Below are positions 42,998-52,622 of a DNA stretch of 64,000 nt, one piece after another. Source of the DNA: Candidatus Leucobacter sulfamidivorax (GTDB lineage: Bacteria > Actinomycetota > Actinomycetes > Actinomycetales > Microbacteriaceae); contig QZLF01000004.1 of the NCBI GenBank assembly GCA_016771945.1, forward strand, positions 186,001 to 250,000, in the 5' to 3' direction. The notes beneath the pieces were generated by a model. It had not been told where the DNA came from, made no database searches, and saw nothing but the letters and a program-made list of their open reading frames with translations. A program made the position numbers and the translations under genes. Positions within the stretch are counted from its first letter, which is position 1, and each line of letters opens with the position of its first letter.

Positions 42998-43478
42998 GCT
43001 CCGGATCCTCACAGTGCGCCAGCCGTGGGCCTGGGCAATCATCCACGGCGGAAAGGACGTCGAGAACAGGCGGCAGAGCATCGCCGGCGACTATCGCGGA
43101 CCGATCGCGATCCATGCAGCGCTCAAGTCCGCCACCCTCACCGACGCCGACGAGCGGCTCCTGCTCGAACGCGACGTCGATGGGAAAGTCGATGCCTGGA
43201 TGGGTGGCGAACCGATCGAAGGCGGCGTGATTCTCGGCGTGGTCGACCTCGTCGACGTGCACCAGCAAGAGGGGCAGTACACCGGCTGTGACCACCGTCT
43301 CATCGGAGGGCCGGCCATCTGCTCGCCCTGGGCTGAGCGCGACACCGTGCACCTGGTGCTTGCGAACCCCCGCCCGCTTTCGGATCCAATCCCATCCAGA
43401 GGGGCGCTCGGGCTGCGTCGCTTGGACGAAGAGACGTCCGCGGCTGTGTGGGCAGGGATCGGAGGAGATGATGTCTGA
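42990..43478 (+). CDS. ASCH-domain protein
   Basis: A 162-residue protein with an ASCH fold: LTVRQPWAWAIIHGGKDVEN near residue 5, the GxKxxExR-like signature (GGKDVENR), then GPIAIHAAL and GGVILGVVDLVDVH. ASCH proteins bind RNA or modified bases; those in phages are sometimes amidohydrolases of N4-acetylcytidine-like bases. ATG 42990 gives the standard start. GTG 42981 is an alternative. Confidence 0.85.
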   Translation: MRELRILTVRQPWAWAIIHGGKDVENRRQSIAGDYRGPIAIHAALKSATLTDADERLLLERDVDGKVDAWMGGEPIEGGVILGVVDLVDVHQQEGQYTGCDHRLIGGPAICSPWAERDTVHLVLANPRPLSDPIPSRGALGLRRLDEETSAAVWAGIGGDDV

Positions 43479-43878
43479 TCTGGTCGACCCGGGAGACATC
43501 GAAATGATAGTCGGCTCTGATCGTCATCAGGTCGATCATCGAGGCCGCGCTGTGAGCGCTGAGCAGCGAGTGTACATTCTGCACTCGCACCGCTGCCGCG
43601 AGCGGTACCGCGATCTCCGAGAGTGCCCGTACTCGAAGGTGCTCGACCGCGGAATTGACCTCGAGCATTGGGCAGGTTTCGAGGATCAGCCGGTGAGGCT
43701 CTGGATCTCCGTGGGCACTTTGAAGTTGGTTCCGTTGCCGTTGCGCAGTGAGGAGGAGGCCGTGCTCGCGGATGAGATTTGCCACGGGCACCACGTGTGG
43801 GTGCTGCGCGGGCGGATCGAGGAGTGCTCGCGCTGCGGGCTGATCAACGACGAAGAGAGGAGCGAGAACGATGCCTAG
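43471..43878 (+). CDS. Small zinc-finger-like phage protein
   Basis: A 135-residue protein with CHG...C..CG-like spacing at the end (DEICHGHHVWVLRGRIEECS, RCGLIND), suggesting a zinc site, and a basic Cys/His middle (ILHSHRCRERYRDLRECPYS). GGAGG lies five bases before ATG 43471. Function unknown. Confidence 0.62.
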   Translation: MSDLVDPGDIEMIVGSDRHQVDHRGRAVSAEQRVYILHSHRCRERYRDLRECPYSKVLDRGIDLEHWAGFEDQPVRLWISVGTLKLVPLPLRSEEEAVLADEICHGHHVWVLRGRIEECSRCGLINDEERSENDA

Positions 43879-44479
43879 CGGATACACGCACGACCTGTAC
43901 GAGGGGAAGCCGGTGAGCTTCCGCGACTTCACCCTGAATTGCGCGCGAGCGATGGGTGCCGGCATCCACCAGCGCGACGACGGGTCCGGCGAGATCAGCG
44001 AGAGGACGGTTCAGGACTACTATCCCGAGTCCGTTGGCAAGGCCGAGAGCGCGGTGCAGGCGGCGCTCGCGCGAAGCGATGGCGAGTGGGAGACCCTGCA
44101 AGACCAGGAGATCTCCGACGCTGAGATGTTCCGGGCGGAGTACATCGCCGACCGTGATCGGATCAGTGCCACTTACCTGGCGATGCTCGCCGAGGTCGAG
44201 GCCTGGGAACCGCCCACGACCGAGCACGTGGGACTCAAGGACTTCATGCGGAAGCAGCTCGAGGAGTCGCTGCAGTTCGACTGTGGCGGCAGCTACGTTC
44301 CCGAGGTCCCCGAACGCTTGCCGGTCTCGGTGTACCGGGGTCGGCAGATCAAGAAGGCGACCGACGATCTCACCTACCACCAGCAGCAACTGTGGGCGGA
44401 ACAGGAGCGGGTGAAGTCGCAGAACGAGTGGGTTCGGGCTCTGCGCGACTCGCTGCCCGAGAGGAACGAGAAGCCATGA
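43871..44479 (+). CDS. 202-residue phage protein, unknown
   Basis: Starts MPSGYTHDLYEGKPVSFRDF, followed by NCARAMGAGIHQRDD, a segment seen in many phage-encoded hypothetical proteins of this size. It is helix-rich (ATDDLTYHQQQLWAEQERVK) with no catalytic motif. It overlaps both neighbours. Confidence 0.7.
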   Translation: MPSGYTHDLYEGKPVSFRDFTLNCARAMGAGIHQRDDGSGEISERTVQDYYPESVGKAESAVQAALARSDGEWETLQDQEISDAEMFRAEYIADRDRISATYLAMLAEVEAWEPPTTEHVGLKDFMRKQLEESLQFDCGGSYVPEVPERLPVSVYRGRQIKKATDDLTYHQQQLWAEQERVKSQNEWVRALRDSLPERNEKP

Positions 44480-45567
44480 GCATTGAGTGGATGCTGCCGC
44501 TGCCAGGCGAGAGCGAGTCGAGCTATCACGCATCACGGCACCGTCGGGCTGTCTCTTGCGAGTGGAGCAACGAGAGCACACCCGTCTGTACCCCTGACCC
44601 TGACCAGCGAGACGAACTGGAAGCGCCGAAGTCGGCGACGATCAGCATCGAGCCGAGCTTGGTCAAGATGACCATCGAGGCGCTGAACGCGGCCTATGCC
44701 CATCTGCCGCTGGACAACGACCAGTACCGGCCCTATCTCCTCGAGCTCTCGAAGCAGCTGGGGAAGCACCGCCCGGTCGGCGCTGATGGCAAGCACGGCG
44801 ATCTGCACACCGAGACGTGCGGATGCGAAGAGAAACCATTCTGGCGGCACAAGAACGCCCCCTGCGACGTGCATCCCAGCCTCAGCGAGGCCATCAGGTG
44901 CGATTACTGCGGCGATGAATTGCCCGCCGTGAAGCATCGCTCACACATGCCGACGCCACCATCTCTGCAACGACTCGGGTTCGACGCCGAGAAGGTCGTC
45001 TGCCCGGAGTGTGTAGTTCGCCGACGGCTCGCCCCGCCAGACCGCGAGAAGCTGGCCGGGGTCTTCTACGACGCATGGAACAACGAGGACGGCAACGAGG
45101 TGCCGTATCTGAGTTCCGAGGCTCGGCTGAAGCTCGCCGATTCCGTGCTCGCCGCTCTCGCCGTGTCTCCCGCCCCGGCACGAGACGAGTCGCCGGGGGC
45201 AGCGCTGATCGCGGCTGAGCGCGCGACGCATCCCGGGCGGGGCTTCGACGCTGCGCACGATGCGCTTCCCGGGCATCGGAGAGATCTGATCCGAGCGGCC
45301 ATCTGCTACGTATGCGCCGAAGATCTCCCGGAGGGCACCGTGGTGCCGCTCGGCTGGCCCTGGGGGCGTAGCGACTGGAAGCCGAGCGGGATCGAACGCA
45401 ACCTCGTCAAGGCAGGTGCCCTGATCGCTGCCGCTATCGACGCGCTGCCCGTCACCGAGGAGGAGCGACCGGAGCCCGTGGCAAAGCGTTGCGATGCGAT
45501 CTGCGATGGGCAAGGCGGCACGTCCGGATGCTTCACACCGTGGTGCAAGTGCACTGTCTGCCACTGA
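44476..45567 (+). CDS. Cysteine-rich phage protein with several zinc ribbons
   Basis: A 363-residue protein starting MSIEWMLPLPGESESS. Several CxxC pairs occur: CDYCGDE with CPECV (about residues 140-180), CYVCAED (about 275) and a final cluster (CDAICDGQGGTSGCF, CKCTVCH). It looks mosaic, built of short domains found in separate small phage proteins. Function unknown. Confidence 0.65.
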   Translation: MSIEWMLPLPGESESSYHASRHRRAVSCEWSNESTPVCTPDPDQRDELEAPKSATISIEPSLVKMTIEALNAAYAHLPLDNDQYRPYLLELSKQLGKHRPVGADGKHGDLHTETCGCEEKPFWRHKNAPCDVHPSLSEAIRCDYCGDELPAVKHRSHMPTPPSLQRLGFDAEKVVCPECVVRRRLAPPDREKLAGVFYDAWNNEDGNEVPYLSSEARLKLADSVLAALAVSPAPARDESPGAALIAAERATHPGRGFDAAHDALPGHRRDLIRAAICYVCAEDLPEGTVVPLGWPWGRSDWKPSGIERNLVKAGALIAAAIDALPVTEEERPEPVAKRCDAICDGQGGTSGCFTPWCKCTVCH

Positions 45568-45576
45568 GAAGGAACG

Positions 45577-46203
45577 ATGACTGAATCTGCGCTCGCCCGC
45601 CTCGATCGCCTCGAGGATGCGCTCGAGCAGGTGGCCACGATCGTGGACCACCTGCGCGAACAGGCCTTGCCATCGGCACAGGCCGGGCAGGAGGGACGGA
45701 TCTCGGGGTCGAAGGACGTTGCCTCGCCACCGCTGCGGATCGATCCGCTCGACGAGGCGGACGAGCTCTGGTCGGTGATGTGGGAGCTCGTCGACGAGCT
45801 GCTCGCGAAGGGCACCGAGTGCTTCTGCACGCTGCGGGAGATCCAGACGATCCGGGCGCAGCAGTCCTTGCACGCCGGCGTCGACGTCGTGCGCGGGTAC
45901 GGGACCGCTGACGGGGTCGAGATCTATCAGCTCACGCTCACACTGGCCCAGTGGCTCATCTCCCGCGCGTCGACGATCGCTTTCGGCTCGGCCTTCACGG
46001 AGTCGGTCGACGATCTCTGCGATCGCGTCGACCGGCTGCGCGGACAGGTCGGGTCCTTCTCGCCCGGCCGGTTCACAGCGTTCTGCACTTGGCCCTGCCC
46101 GAGGTGTTCGCGCTTCTCGGTTCTGCCGATGTTCGGAGCGGACGGGCTCGAGACCTTCACGTGCGACTACTGCGAGTGGCGGAGAGAGGTGGAGCGCGGG
46201 TGA
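45577..46203 (+). CDS. Phage protein with C-terminal zinc ribbon (DUF7341-like)
   Basis: A 208-residue protein. The first 50 residues are coiled (LDRLEDALEQVATIVDHLRE), the middle is helical, and the end has CPRCSRF...CDYCEW, a CxxC pair suited to zinc. The DUF name is tentative. It ends four bases into the next gene. Confidence 0.65.
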   Translation: MTESALARLDRLEDALEQVATIVDHLREQALPSAQAGQEGRISGSKDVASPPLRIDPLDEADELWSVMWELVDELLAKGTECFCTLREIQTIRAQQSLHAGVDVVRGYGTADGVEIYQLTLTLAQWLISRASTIAFGSAFTESVDDLCDRVDRLRGQVGSFSPGRFTAFCTWPCPRCSRFSVLPMFGADGLETFTCDYCEWRREVERG

Positions 46204-46460
46204 CCGAAGAGGAGGAGTTCTACACCTACAAGGGCGCGGCTCGACGGGCAGACCGCAGCATCAGCACCATCATGAGATGGGCGCGTGAGTGGGCGGCTGC
46301 AGGCGAATTGCACACGGACGCGGAGGGCCGGCGAATCGTGGCGCACTCCACGCTCATGCGCACGCTCGCGGCGAAGCTCGAGACGAACACGGCTCATCAG
46401 CGGAAGCTGGCAAGGATCCTGCGCGAGCACGCCGCCGGCGCGCCAGCGGACCCTACTTGA
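46200..46460 (+). CDS. Small HTH protein at the end of the early region
   Basis: An 86-residue protein with a MerR-like/excisionase HTH (YTYKGAARRADRSISTIMRW, then AREWAAAGELHTD). GTG 46200 overlaps the preceding stop. Its position just ahead of the probable late promoter makes it a candidate late-gene activator. Confidence 0.65.
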   Translation: MTEEEEFYTYKGAARRADRSISTIMRWAREWAAAGELHTDAEGRRIVAHSTLMRTLAAKLETNTAHQRKLARILREHAAGAPADPT

Positions 46461-46530
46461 CAAATCCTGGATGACACCCCCTAGTGTGTGAAATGCAGTA
46501 TTGGGCCGGAGGGGCGAACGCCTCCCCGGC
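46457..46530 (+). promoter_or_regulatory. Probable late promoter followed by a hairpin
   Basis: TTGACA (46457-46462) and TAGTGT (46482-46487) are 19 bases apart, or 18 with CTAGTG. A GC-rich stem-loop follows at 46505-46530 (GCCGG...CCGGC plus inner pairs) and then TCTTCT. The hairpin could attenuate or protect the message for the packaging genes. The area 46461-46668 holds no convincing gene. Confidence 0.55.
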
Positions 46531-46668
46531 TCTTCTGCTTCCTCGGTTGGTTCGGGTGGGGCGTGCAGGGTGTGGTGCTCTGCACGCCCCGTGAACCTAC
46601 CCCCGGTCGATACCCGGGCCTTGCTCTCCGGGACCCGAGTTCGTTCCCAGGATGCGGCAGAGGTGAAG

Positions 46669-47028
46669 ATGAGCATGCGCGTCTGTTCAGTGCCTGGTTG
46701 CCCAGAGATCTACCCGCCCGAGGAGGGCAGCCGGTGCCGGGCGCATCGTCGAGCTGCCGACCGGAACCGGGGATCCTCCTGGGAGCGGGGGTACACCAGC
46801 GATGAGCACCTGGCGTTCCAGGCTGCAGTCCTCGACCGCGACCCGATCTGCGTGAGCTGTGGTCTCGCGGAGGCCACCGAGGCGGACCACTACCCCCGGT
46901 CTCGTCGAGAGCTGATCGATCTGCAGCTCGACCCGAATAATCCCGCCTTCGGTCGTGGTCTGTGCTCGCGATGTCACAAGATCTGGACCGCTCAGGCGCA
47001 GCCCGGAGGGTGGAATCGACGCGACTGA
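46669..47028 (+). CDS. HNH endonuclease
   Basis: A 119-residue protein with paired cysteines at each end (VCSVPGCPEIY...CRAH; CVSCGLAE...CSRCH) and the core ADHYPRSRRELIDLQLDPNN and GLCSRCHKIWT, an HNH zinc nuclease. HNH genes directly before the terminase are common in cos-type siphophages, where they aid DNA packaging by nicking or cutting ends. ATG 46669 follows AGAGGTGA. ATG 46675 is a close alternative. Confidence 0.9.
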   Translation: MSMRVCSVPGCPEIYPPEEGSRCRAHRRAADRNRGSSWERGYTSDEHLAFQAAVLDRDPICVSCGLAEATEADHYPRSRRELIDLQLDPNNPAFGRGLCSRCHKIWTAQAQPGGWNRRD

Positions 47029-47202
47029 TCCGGCCGATCCCGGGGCGCCCAGGGCGGCCCCGATCCGACCCGGGGGGAGCCCCCCGAACCGCAACCTCCC
47101 CAGACCGCCTGGGAGGTGATCGTGAAGTCTGTCGGGTTCAAAAATCGCGGATTCATGCGGATCTGACGGGGTGCGCCGGTGCCCGGGAGGAGGCATCGCG
47201 CG

Positions 47203-47691
47203 ATGACTTCCGGAGGCCGGAGAGCACGGAGCGGACCTGCTGCGGATGCCAACAGCGCTCGGCAGTCTCGGCCGAGTGCCGGCGGTTGGGTCGAACTGCT
47301 CGAGGACGCGCACGTGGACGTGCTGCCGGTGTGGCCGCTGCCGGATCCGCCCTCTCCTGAAGAGGAAGCGATGTGGGGTGACCTGTGGTTCAAGCCGCAG
47401 TCGCTCGAGTGGCACCGGTTGGGCATGCATCGGCAGGTCGCGTTCTACGTGCAGACCTTCCACCTGGCGCTCGACGCCGAGGCCGCGGTCACCATGCGCA
47501 CCGCGGTGCTGCGCATGGAGGACAGTCTCGGGATCTCGCCGGCCGGCCTCGCCTCGTTGAAGTGGCGCATCGTCGCCCGTCGGCCCCAGACGTCGACCGG
47601 CCCGAAGTCTCCTCGTTCCGGCACGAACGAGGAGCACACCGCTGTCGATACCTCGCCGCGAGCTCGGCTGCGGCTGATCAAGAGTGCGTGA
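47203..47691 (+). CDS. Terminase small subunit
   Basis: A 162-residue protein between HNH and TerL. Helical middle (MWGDLWFKPQSLEWHRLGMH, QVAFYVQTFHLALDAEAAVT, RTAVLRMEDSLGISPAGLAS) and basic end, typical of actinophage TerS. GGAGGAGG lies nine bases before ATG 47203. It selects phage DNA for packaging. The region 47029-47202 between HNH and this gene contains no convincing reading frame. Confidence 0.78.
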   Translation: MTSGGRRARSGPAADANSARQSRPSAGGWVELLEDAHVDVLPVWPLPDPPSPEEEAMWGDLWFKPQSLEWHRLGMHRQVAFYVQTFHLALDAEAAVTMRTAVLRMEDSLGISPAGLASLKWRIVARRPQTSTGPKSPRSGTNEEHTAVDTSPRARLRLIKSA

Positions 47692-49354
47692 TCCGGTCAA
47701 TCCGCTGTTCGTCGGGCTCGAGTGGGGCGAGGCGCACACCGTCGTGCCGGACGGTCCACACCGCGGCGCCGACTTCCGACTCGGCGACGAGCAACTGCTG
47801 TTCCTCGCAAACCACTACGACGTCCGCCCGGACGCGCACTTCAACCCGGAGGCGGAACGCAACCTCGAACTGCCGCAGAACGCTCGCGGTTCCGCGTTCG
47901 TGCACCGGCGCTCGCAGCTGGTCCGCTCGCAGAAGTGGGGCAAGTCCCCGCTGATCGCGTTCGCGATCTGCCTCGAGGCGGTCGGGCCGGCACTGTTCGC
48001 CGGCTGGGCGACCGGCGGCGAGGTCTACTCCTGCTCGGATCATGGCTGCTGGTGCGGGTGGGAGTACACCTACCGTGCCGACGAGCCGATGGGGCGCCCC
48101 TGGCCGACGCCCAGGATCCAGGTCACCGCGACGTCGGAGGACCAGACCGACAACACTTACGACGCGCTCCGCCCCATGATCGAGCTCGGCCCGCTGAGTC
48201 TGATCATGCCGCGGCTCGGCAACGAGTTCATCCGCACCCCGGGCGGCGGTCTGATCGAGGTCGTCACCTCGAAGGGCAACTCGCGGCTCGGCGCCCGCGT
48301 CACGTTCGTCCCCCAGGACGAGACCGGCATCTGGCTGTCGTCGAACGGCGGCCACAACCTCGCGAAGAAACAGCGTCAGGGCCTCGCCGGCATGGACGGG
48401 CGCGCGATGGAAACCACGAATGCGTGGAACCCGTCCGAGGACTCGACCGCGCAGCGCACCTACGAGTCGAAGGCGCAGGACATCTACCGCGACTTCCGGC
48501 AGCCGCCGAAGCAGCTCCGGTTCACGAACCGGGCCGAGCGGCGCAAGATCTTCATGTTCAACTACCAGGGCGCGCCCTGGGTGAACGTCTCCTCGATCGA
48601 GGCTTTGGCCGAAGAGATGATGGAGAAGGACCCGGCCGACGCGGAACGGTTCTTCGGGAACCGGCTCGTCTCCGGCGACGGCGCCTGGTTGAACATGGAG
48701 GCCTACTACGCGAAGGCGTTCGATGGTGAGGACGGCCGCCCGCTGCCGTTGAAGGTGAAGCCGCGAACCAAGATCGGGCTCGGCTTCGACGGCTCCGACA
48801 ACGAGGACTGTACCGGGTTCGGTGCGGAGACGCTCGACTTCTACCAGTTCACCCCCAGGTACGGGGACAACCGGAAGGCGCTGTGGAACCCCCGCGATTG
48901 GAACGGGCGGATCCCCAGGGCTGAGGTCCGGGCGGCGATGGCGCAGATCGCGTCAGAGTTCGAGATCGTGCGCGCGTACTTCGATCCGGAGTTCTGGGAG
49001 ACCGAGATCGACGAGTTCGCCGCCCTGTACGGCGAGAAGGTCATCATCAAGTGGCCGACGAACCGGCCTGTGCAGATGCACGGCGCGCTCGAGCGGTATC
49101 GGACGGACCTCTACTCGGTCGACTCCGGACTGCGGCACGACGGCGACCCCGAGGTCGCCGGGCATGCCCGCAACGCTGTGACCCGCACTCGGTCGATCGA
49201 CAAGGTCACGAAGCGGCGCATCTACATCCTCGGCAAGCCGACCGAGCACCAGAAGTTCGACTACGCGATGAGCCGGGTCCTGGCGCACGAGGCGGCCGCG
49301 GACGCCGTCGCCGCGGGCGCTCGAGAGTCGTCGTCGAGCTACTTCATCATGTGA
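47684..49354 (+). CDS. Terminase large subunit
   Basis: A 556-residue packaging motor. ATPase part: RSQKWGKSPLIAFA resembles the Walker A region and LRFTNRAERRKIFMF precedes the junction. Nuclease part: GLGFDGSDNEDCTGF carries the first metal-binding Asp, followed by RAYFDPEFWETEI and TRTRSIDKVTKRRIYILG. GTG 47684 overlaps the TerS stop. Its length is standard for siphophages of Actinobacteria. Confidence 0.92.
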   Translation: MRDPVNPLFVGLEWGEAHTVVPDGPHRGADFRLGDEQLLFLANHYDVRPDAHFNPEAERNLELPQNARGSAFVHRRSQLVRSQKWGKSPLIAFAICLEAVGPALFAGWATGGEVYSCSDHGCWCGWEYTYRADEPMGRPWPTPRIQVTATSEDQTDNTYDALRPMIELGPLSLIMPRLGNEFIRTPGGGLIEVVTSKGNSRLGARVTFVPQDETGIWLSSNGGHNLAKKQRQGLAGMDGRAMETTNAWNPSEDSTAQRTYESKAQDIYRDFRQPPKQLRFTNRAERRKIFMFNYQGAPWVNVSSIEALAEEMMEKDPADAERFFGNRLVSGDGAWLNMEAYYAKAFDGEDGRPLPLKVKPRTKIGLGFDGSDNEDCTGFGAETLDFYQFTPRYGDNRKALWNPRDWNGRIPRAEVRAAMAQIASEFEIVRAYFDPEFWETEIDEFAALYGEKVIIKWPTNRPVQMHGALERYRTDLYSVDSGLRHDGDPEVAGHARNAVTRTRSIDKVTKRRIYILGKPTEHQKFDYAMSRVLAHEAAADAVAAGARESSSSYFIM

Positions 49355-49365
49355 GAGGAGGCGCC

Positions 49366-50844
49366 GTGGACGTCCTCGAGGCGGTGCAGAAGGTCAACAA
49401 GCTCTACGAGCGCCTCGATGCCCGCCGCGAGGCCGTGCTCGAACGCCAGGACTACTACCTCGGCAAGCAGCCGCTCAGGTTCGCCACCGAGGAGTGGGCG
49501 GCCGCGAACGCGAAGCGCTACGAGGGCTTCTCCGACAACTGGTGCCGGCCCGTCGCCGACGCGGAGAACGAACGTCTCCGGCACACCGGCATCAAGCTCG
49601 GCAAGGACAACGAGCAGGGGCAGGACCTCCTCAACGGCTGGTGGGACGCGAACGAGCTCGACGCGCAGTCCTCGCAGGGGTTCCTCGCGTCGATCATCAC
49701 GGCCCGCTCCTACGCGCTGGTGTGGGGCGACCGGGACGACGAGCCGATCGTCACGTGGGAGCGTGCGGACCAGTGCGAGATCGAGTACTCGTGGGAGAAC
49801 CGCCGGCAGCGGACGGCCGCGCTCAAGACCTGGGCCGACGAGAAGATCGAGTACGCGACGCTCTACACCGACACCGAGGTGTGGAAGTTCCAGCGCGACC
49901 GCGTGCAGCCGGTGAACCCGCGCCATTCGCAGAGCGAGCAGGGCACGATCCACCGTGCGCACCCCGGCGGCTGGCGCCCGCGCGAGATCAAGTCGGAGAT
50001 GTGGCCGCTCCGGCACCCCTTCGGGCGGGTGCCGATGGTGGAGATCCCGAACCGTCCGCTGCTCGGCAACGACCCGCTCTCGGAGATCGCCGGCGTCATG
50101 GGCATGCAGGACGCAGCGAACCTCCTCTGGGCGTACCTGTTCCTCGCCGCGGACTACGCGTCGATGGACGCGCGGGTGATCTTCGGCACCGCCCCGAAGA
50201 TCCCGATTCTCGATGACAACGGCCAGAAGATAGGCGAACGCGATGTGAAGATCGAGGACATCGGCGGCAAGCGGCTGATCCTCATCACCGACCCGAACGG
50301 CAAGATCGACGCGTTCGAGGCGGCAGAGCTCGACGGCTTCACCAAGGTCGTCGAGGTCATCGTCGGGCACATCGCCGCGCAGACGCGCACCCCGCCGACC
50401 TACCTCGTCACGACGACAGGCATGTCGAACGTCAACGCGGAGGGCCTGAAGGCGTCCGAGATCGGACTCGTCAAGAAATCGCTCGAGTTCCACCTCTTCG
50501 TGTCCCCGGAACTGCGCGAGCTCTACTCGCTGATGGCGATCGCCGCGAACGAAATCGCCCTGTCCAAGCTCGCACGACGCGGCAAGATCGGCTGGGCCAA
50601 CCCCGAGATCCGATCCGAGGCGCAGCTCGCGGACGCGCTGATCAAGAAAAAGCAGATCGGCTACCCCGTCGAATACCTGCTCGAGCTCGACGGCGTCGAG
50701 GACGGCGACATGAAACGCATCCTCGAGATGATCGCCGCCGAGCAGGCAGACGCACAGCTGGATCACGCGATGAGGGAGCTGAACGACTATGGCAGTGCCC
50801 CAGGCTTCGGCGAGGTTCTATCGGGAGCAGCAGCGGATAGCTGA
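49366..50844 (+). CDS. Portal protein (SPP1 gp6-like)
   Basis: A 492-residue protein matching phage_prot_Gp6: start YERLDARREAVLERQDYYLG, RYEGFSDNWCRPVADAENER, the crown region LGNDPLSEIAGVMGMQDAAN, and TTTGMSNVNAEGLKASEIGL near the end. It forms the dodecameric DNA channel at the capsid vertex. GTG 49366 follows GAGGAGGC. Its end overlaps the MuF gene by 56 bases. Confidence 0.93.
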   Translation: MDVLEAVQKVNKLYERLDARREAVLERQDYYLGKQPLRFATEEWAAANAKRYEGFSDNWCRPVADAENERLRHTGIKLGKDNEQGQDLLNGWWDANELDAQSSQGFLASIITARSYALVWGDRDDEPIVTWERADQCEIEYSWENRRQRTAALKTWADEKIEYATLYTDTEVWKFQRDRVQPVNPRHSQSEQGTIHRAHPGGWRPREIKSEMWPLRHPFGRVPMVEIPNRPLLGNDPLSEIAGVMGMQDAANLLWAYLFLAADYASMDARVIFGTAPKIPILDDNGQKIGERDVKIEDIGGKRLILITDPNGKIDAFEAAELDGFTKVVEVIVGHIAAQTRTPPTYLVTTTGMSNVNAEGLKASEIGLVKKSLEFHLFVSPELRELYSLMAIAANEIALSKLARRGKIGWANPEIRSEAQLADALIKKKQIGYPVEYLLELDGVEDGDMKRILEMIAAEQADAQLDHAMRELNDYGSAPGFGEVLSGAAADS

Positions 50845-52612
50845 GGTCACGACCCGCGGTGTCCTCAAGCTGTGGCGCGGCACCGGCGATGACTTCGACG
50901 CCGGCTGGGCGAGCATCCGCCCGGACGCGAACCGTCTGCTCCTGGCCGGCGTCGGCGCCGCGGTGTCCTCCGCGGCCGCGTACACCCCGCGGCTGCTCGA
51001 AGAGACCGGGACCACGGCGCCGGCCACCGGCGAGCTGATCCCCGAGGGATTCATCGGCCTGTCGACAGACGGGGCCCCTACGGATCGGCTGCTCGACGCA
51101 GCCCCGATCCGCGCGAAGCAGGCCATCGGCGGCGGTGCGCTCGCCGCCGAGGCGCGCCGGCAGGCGGGCGCCTGGCTGACGATGAAGATCCTCACCGGCC
51201 TGGCCGACGCCCGCCGCGACGTCGTCGCGGTCGACATCGCACGGCGGCCGCGCCTGGCCGGGTTCACCCGCATGCTGAATCCACCGTCCTGCCCGCGGTG
51301 CGTGATCCTCGCCGGGAAGTGGTTCCGGTGGAACGAGGGCTTCGAACGGCACCCGCGCTGCGATTGCGTGCACATTCCGGTGCAGAGCGAGGCCTGGGCG
51401 CGCGCCGAGGGCTTCGTGTCGGACCCCTACGAGTATTTCCGGAGTCTCAGCGTCGCCGATCAGAACCGGCTCTTCGGCGCCGTCGACGCGCAGGCTCTCC
51501 GCGATGGTGCCGACATCTACCGGGTGGTGAACACTCGCATGCGGGGCCTCGGGGTGTCCAGGCAGGCGGCACGATACGGGACCCCGTCGCGGATGATGGT
51601 CAACGACATCTACGCGATGAACCTCTCCCGCACCGGCACCATCCGGATGCTCGCCCAAGAGGGGTACATCACCGGCCCGCAGCGCGCCGGCGGCAACATC
51701 GTTGGACGGTACAGGGAGGCGTTCCAGGCCCCGATCTCCCGGCCGATCGTGCCAGGGTCGCGCCGAGACCGTGTGCTGCGCGCCCGGGAGACCGGGGTGC
51801 GGGATCCGCTGGACCGGGCGACGATGACCGCGGCCGAGCGGCGCCTGTTCGATGCCGTGTACCGCCGCGAGTACGCCCTGCAGTACGGGTACCTCCCGCG
51901 CACGATCGGCATGAACTCGGCCGACAAGTACTCCGGCCTGGTCGGGCTGCCGGCGACGAAGCAGCGAATCGCGCTGCTCGACGCGGAGATCTCCCGGCAC
52001 CTGTCCCACATCAAGCCTTCGCAGACCTCGCTGATGCGTCTCGTCGACGAGCTCGGCTTGAAGGGCGACGAGTACCTCACCGGGCAGGTGTTCCGCCAGA
52101 TCGAGCACCGCGTCGGCCTGGCAGCACTCCGGCCCGACGTCGTCGCGCAGGCGCGCCGATCCGCCGGCACCGTCCGCACCTCCGAGCAGGGCTGGTCGCG
52201 CCACCAGGCCTTCGCCAGAGCCGAACGCGACGCGCTCCCGCGCGCCGGCGGAGTGCCGCCGGGCAAGGGACCCCCGCGGCTGCCTCCGGCGACCCCGCCG
52301 GAACCGGACGGCTGGCCCGAGGACCTGCCCGAGCTCACCCGCGACGCGTGGGCGCACATCCTCTTCGGCGACACGAAGTCTGGCGGGCACCAGTACGGCT
52401 ACGGCTGGCTGCACGGCCGCTCCGAGTTCCCCGAGAACTGGGACTCGAGCACGATCATGACCGCGATCGCCTCCGTGCTGCGCACCCCTACGGGGAGCGT
52501 GCAGGCGCGCGGCGGCGGTGTCGATCACTCGGGCGTCTACCAAGGCGTGAGCGTCACGGTGCGCGTCGGAGCGCTCGGCCGCATCGCTACCGCTTTCCCG
52601 ACCGGCCGGTAA
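50789..52612 (+). CDS. MuF minor head protein with C-terminal EndoU-like nuclease domain
   Basis: A 607-residue protein. Residues 1-250 are a phage minor-head/MuF domain with the CPRCVILAGKWFRWNEGF and HPRCDCVHIP cysteine clusters. A helical region follows. The last 100 residues match bacterial EndoU: AWAHILFGDTKSGGHQYGYG (H534), SEFPENWDSSTIMTAIASV, VDHSGVYQGVSVTVRV, and the end GRIATAFP. EndoU toxins cleave RNA. Phage MuF proteins with toxin ends are a known polymorphic-toxin class. Here the domain sits in a structural gene, followed by a small putative immunity gene. Confidence 0.85.
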   Translation: MAVPQASARFYREQQRIAEVTTRGVLKLWRGTGDDFDAGWASIRPDANRLLLAGVGAAVSSAAAYTPRLLEETGTTAPATGELIPEGFIGLSTDGAPTDRLLDAAPIRAKQAIGGGALAAEARRQAGAWLTMKILTGLADARRDVVAVDIARRPRLAGFTRMLNPPSCPRCVILAGKWFRWNEGFERHPRCDCVHIPVQSEAWARAEGFVSDPYEYFRSLSVADQNRLFGAVDAQALRDGADIYRVVNTRMRGLGVSRQAARYGTPSRMMVNDIYAMNLSRTGTIRMLAQEGYITGPQRAGGNIVGRYREAFQAPISRPIVPGSRRDRVLRARETGVRDPLDRATMTAAERRLFDAVYRREYALQYGYLPRTIGMNSADKYSGLVGLPATKQRIALLDAEISRHLSHIKPSQTSLMRLVDELGLKGDEYLTGQVFRQIEHRVGLAALRPDVVAQARRSAGTVRTSEQGWSRHQAFARAERDALPRAGGVPPGKGPPRLPPATPPEPDGWPEDLPELTRDAWAHILFGDTKSGGHQYGYGWLHGRSEFPENWDSSTIMTAIASVLRTPTGSVQARGGGVDHSGVYQGVSVTVRVGALGRIATAFPTGR

Positions 52613-52622
52613 ACTGGAAGGC

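Noticed and set aside
46488..46805. A 105-codon frame after the late promoter
   Set aside because: It has Pro/Gly/Arg/Cys-rich composition, passes through a hairpin and overlaps the HNH gene in another frame.
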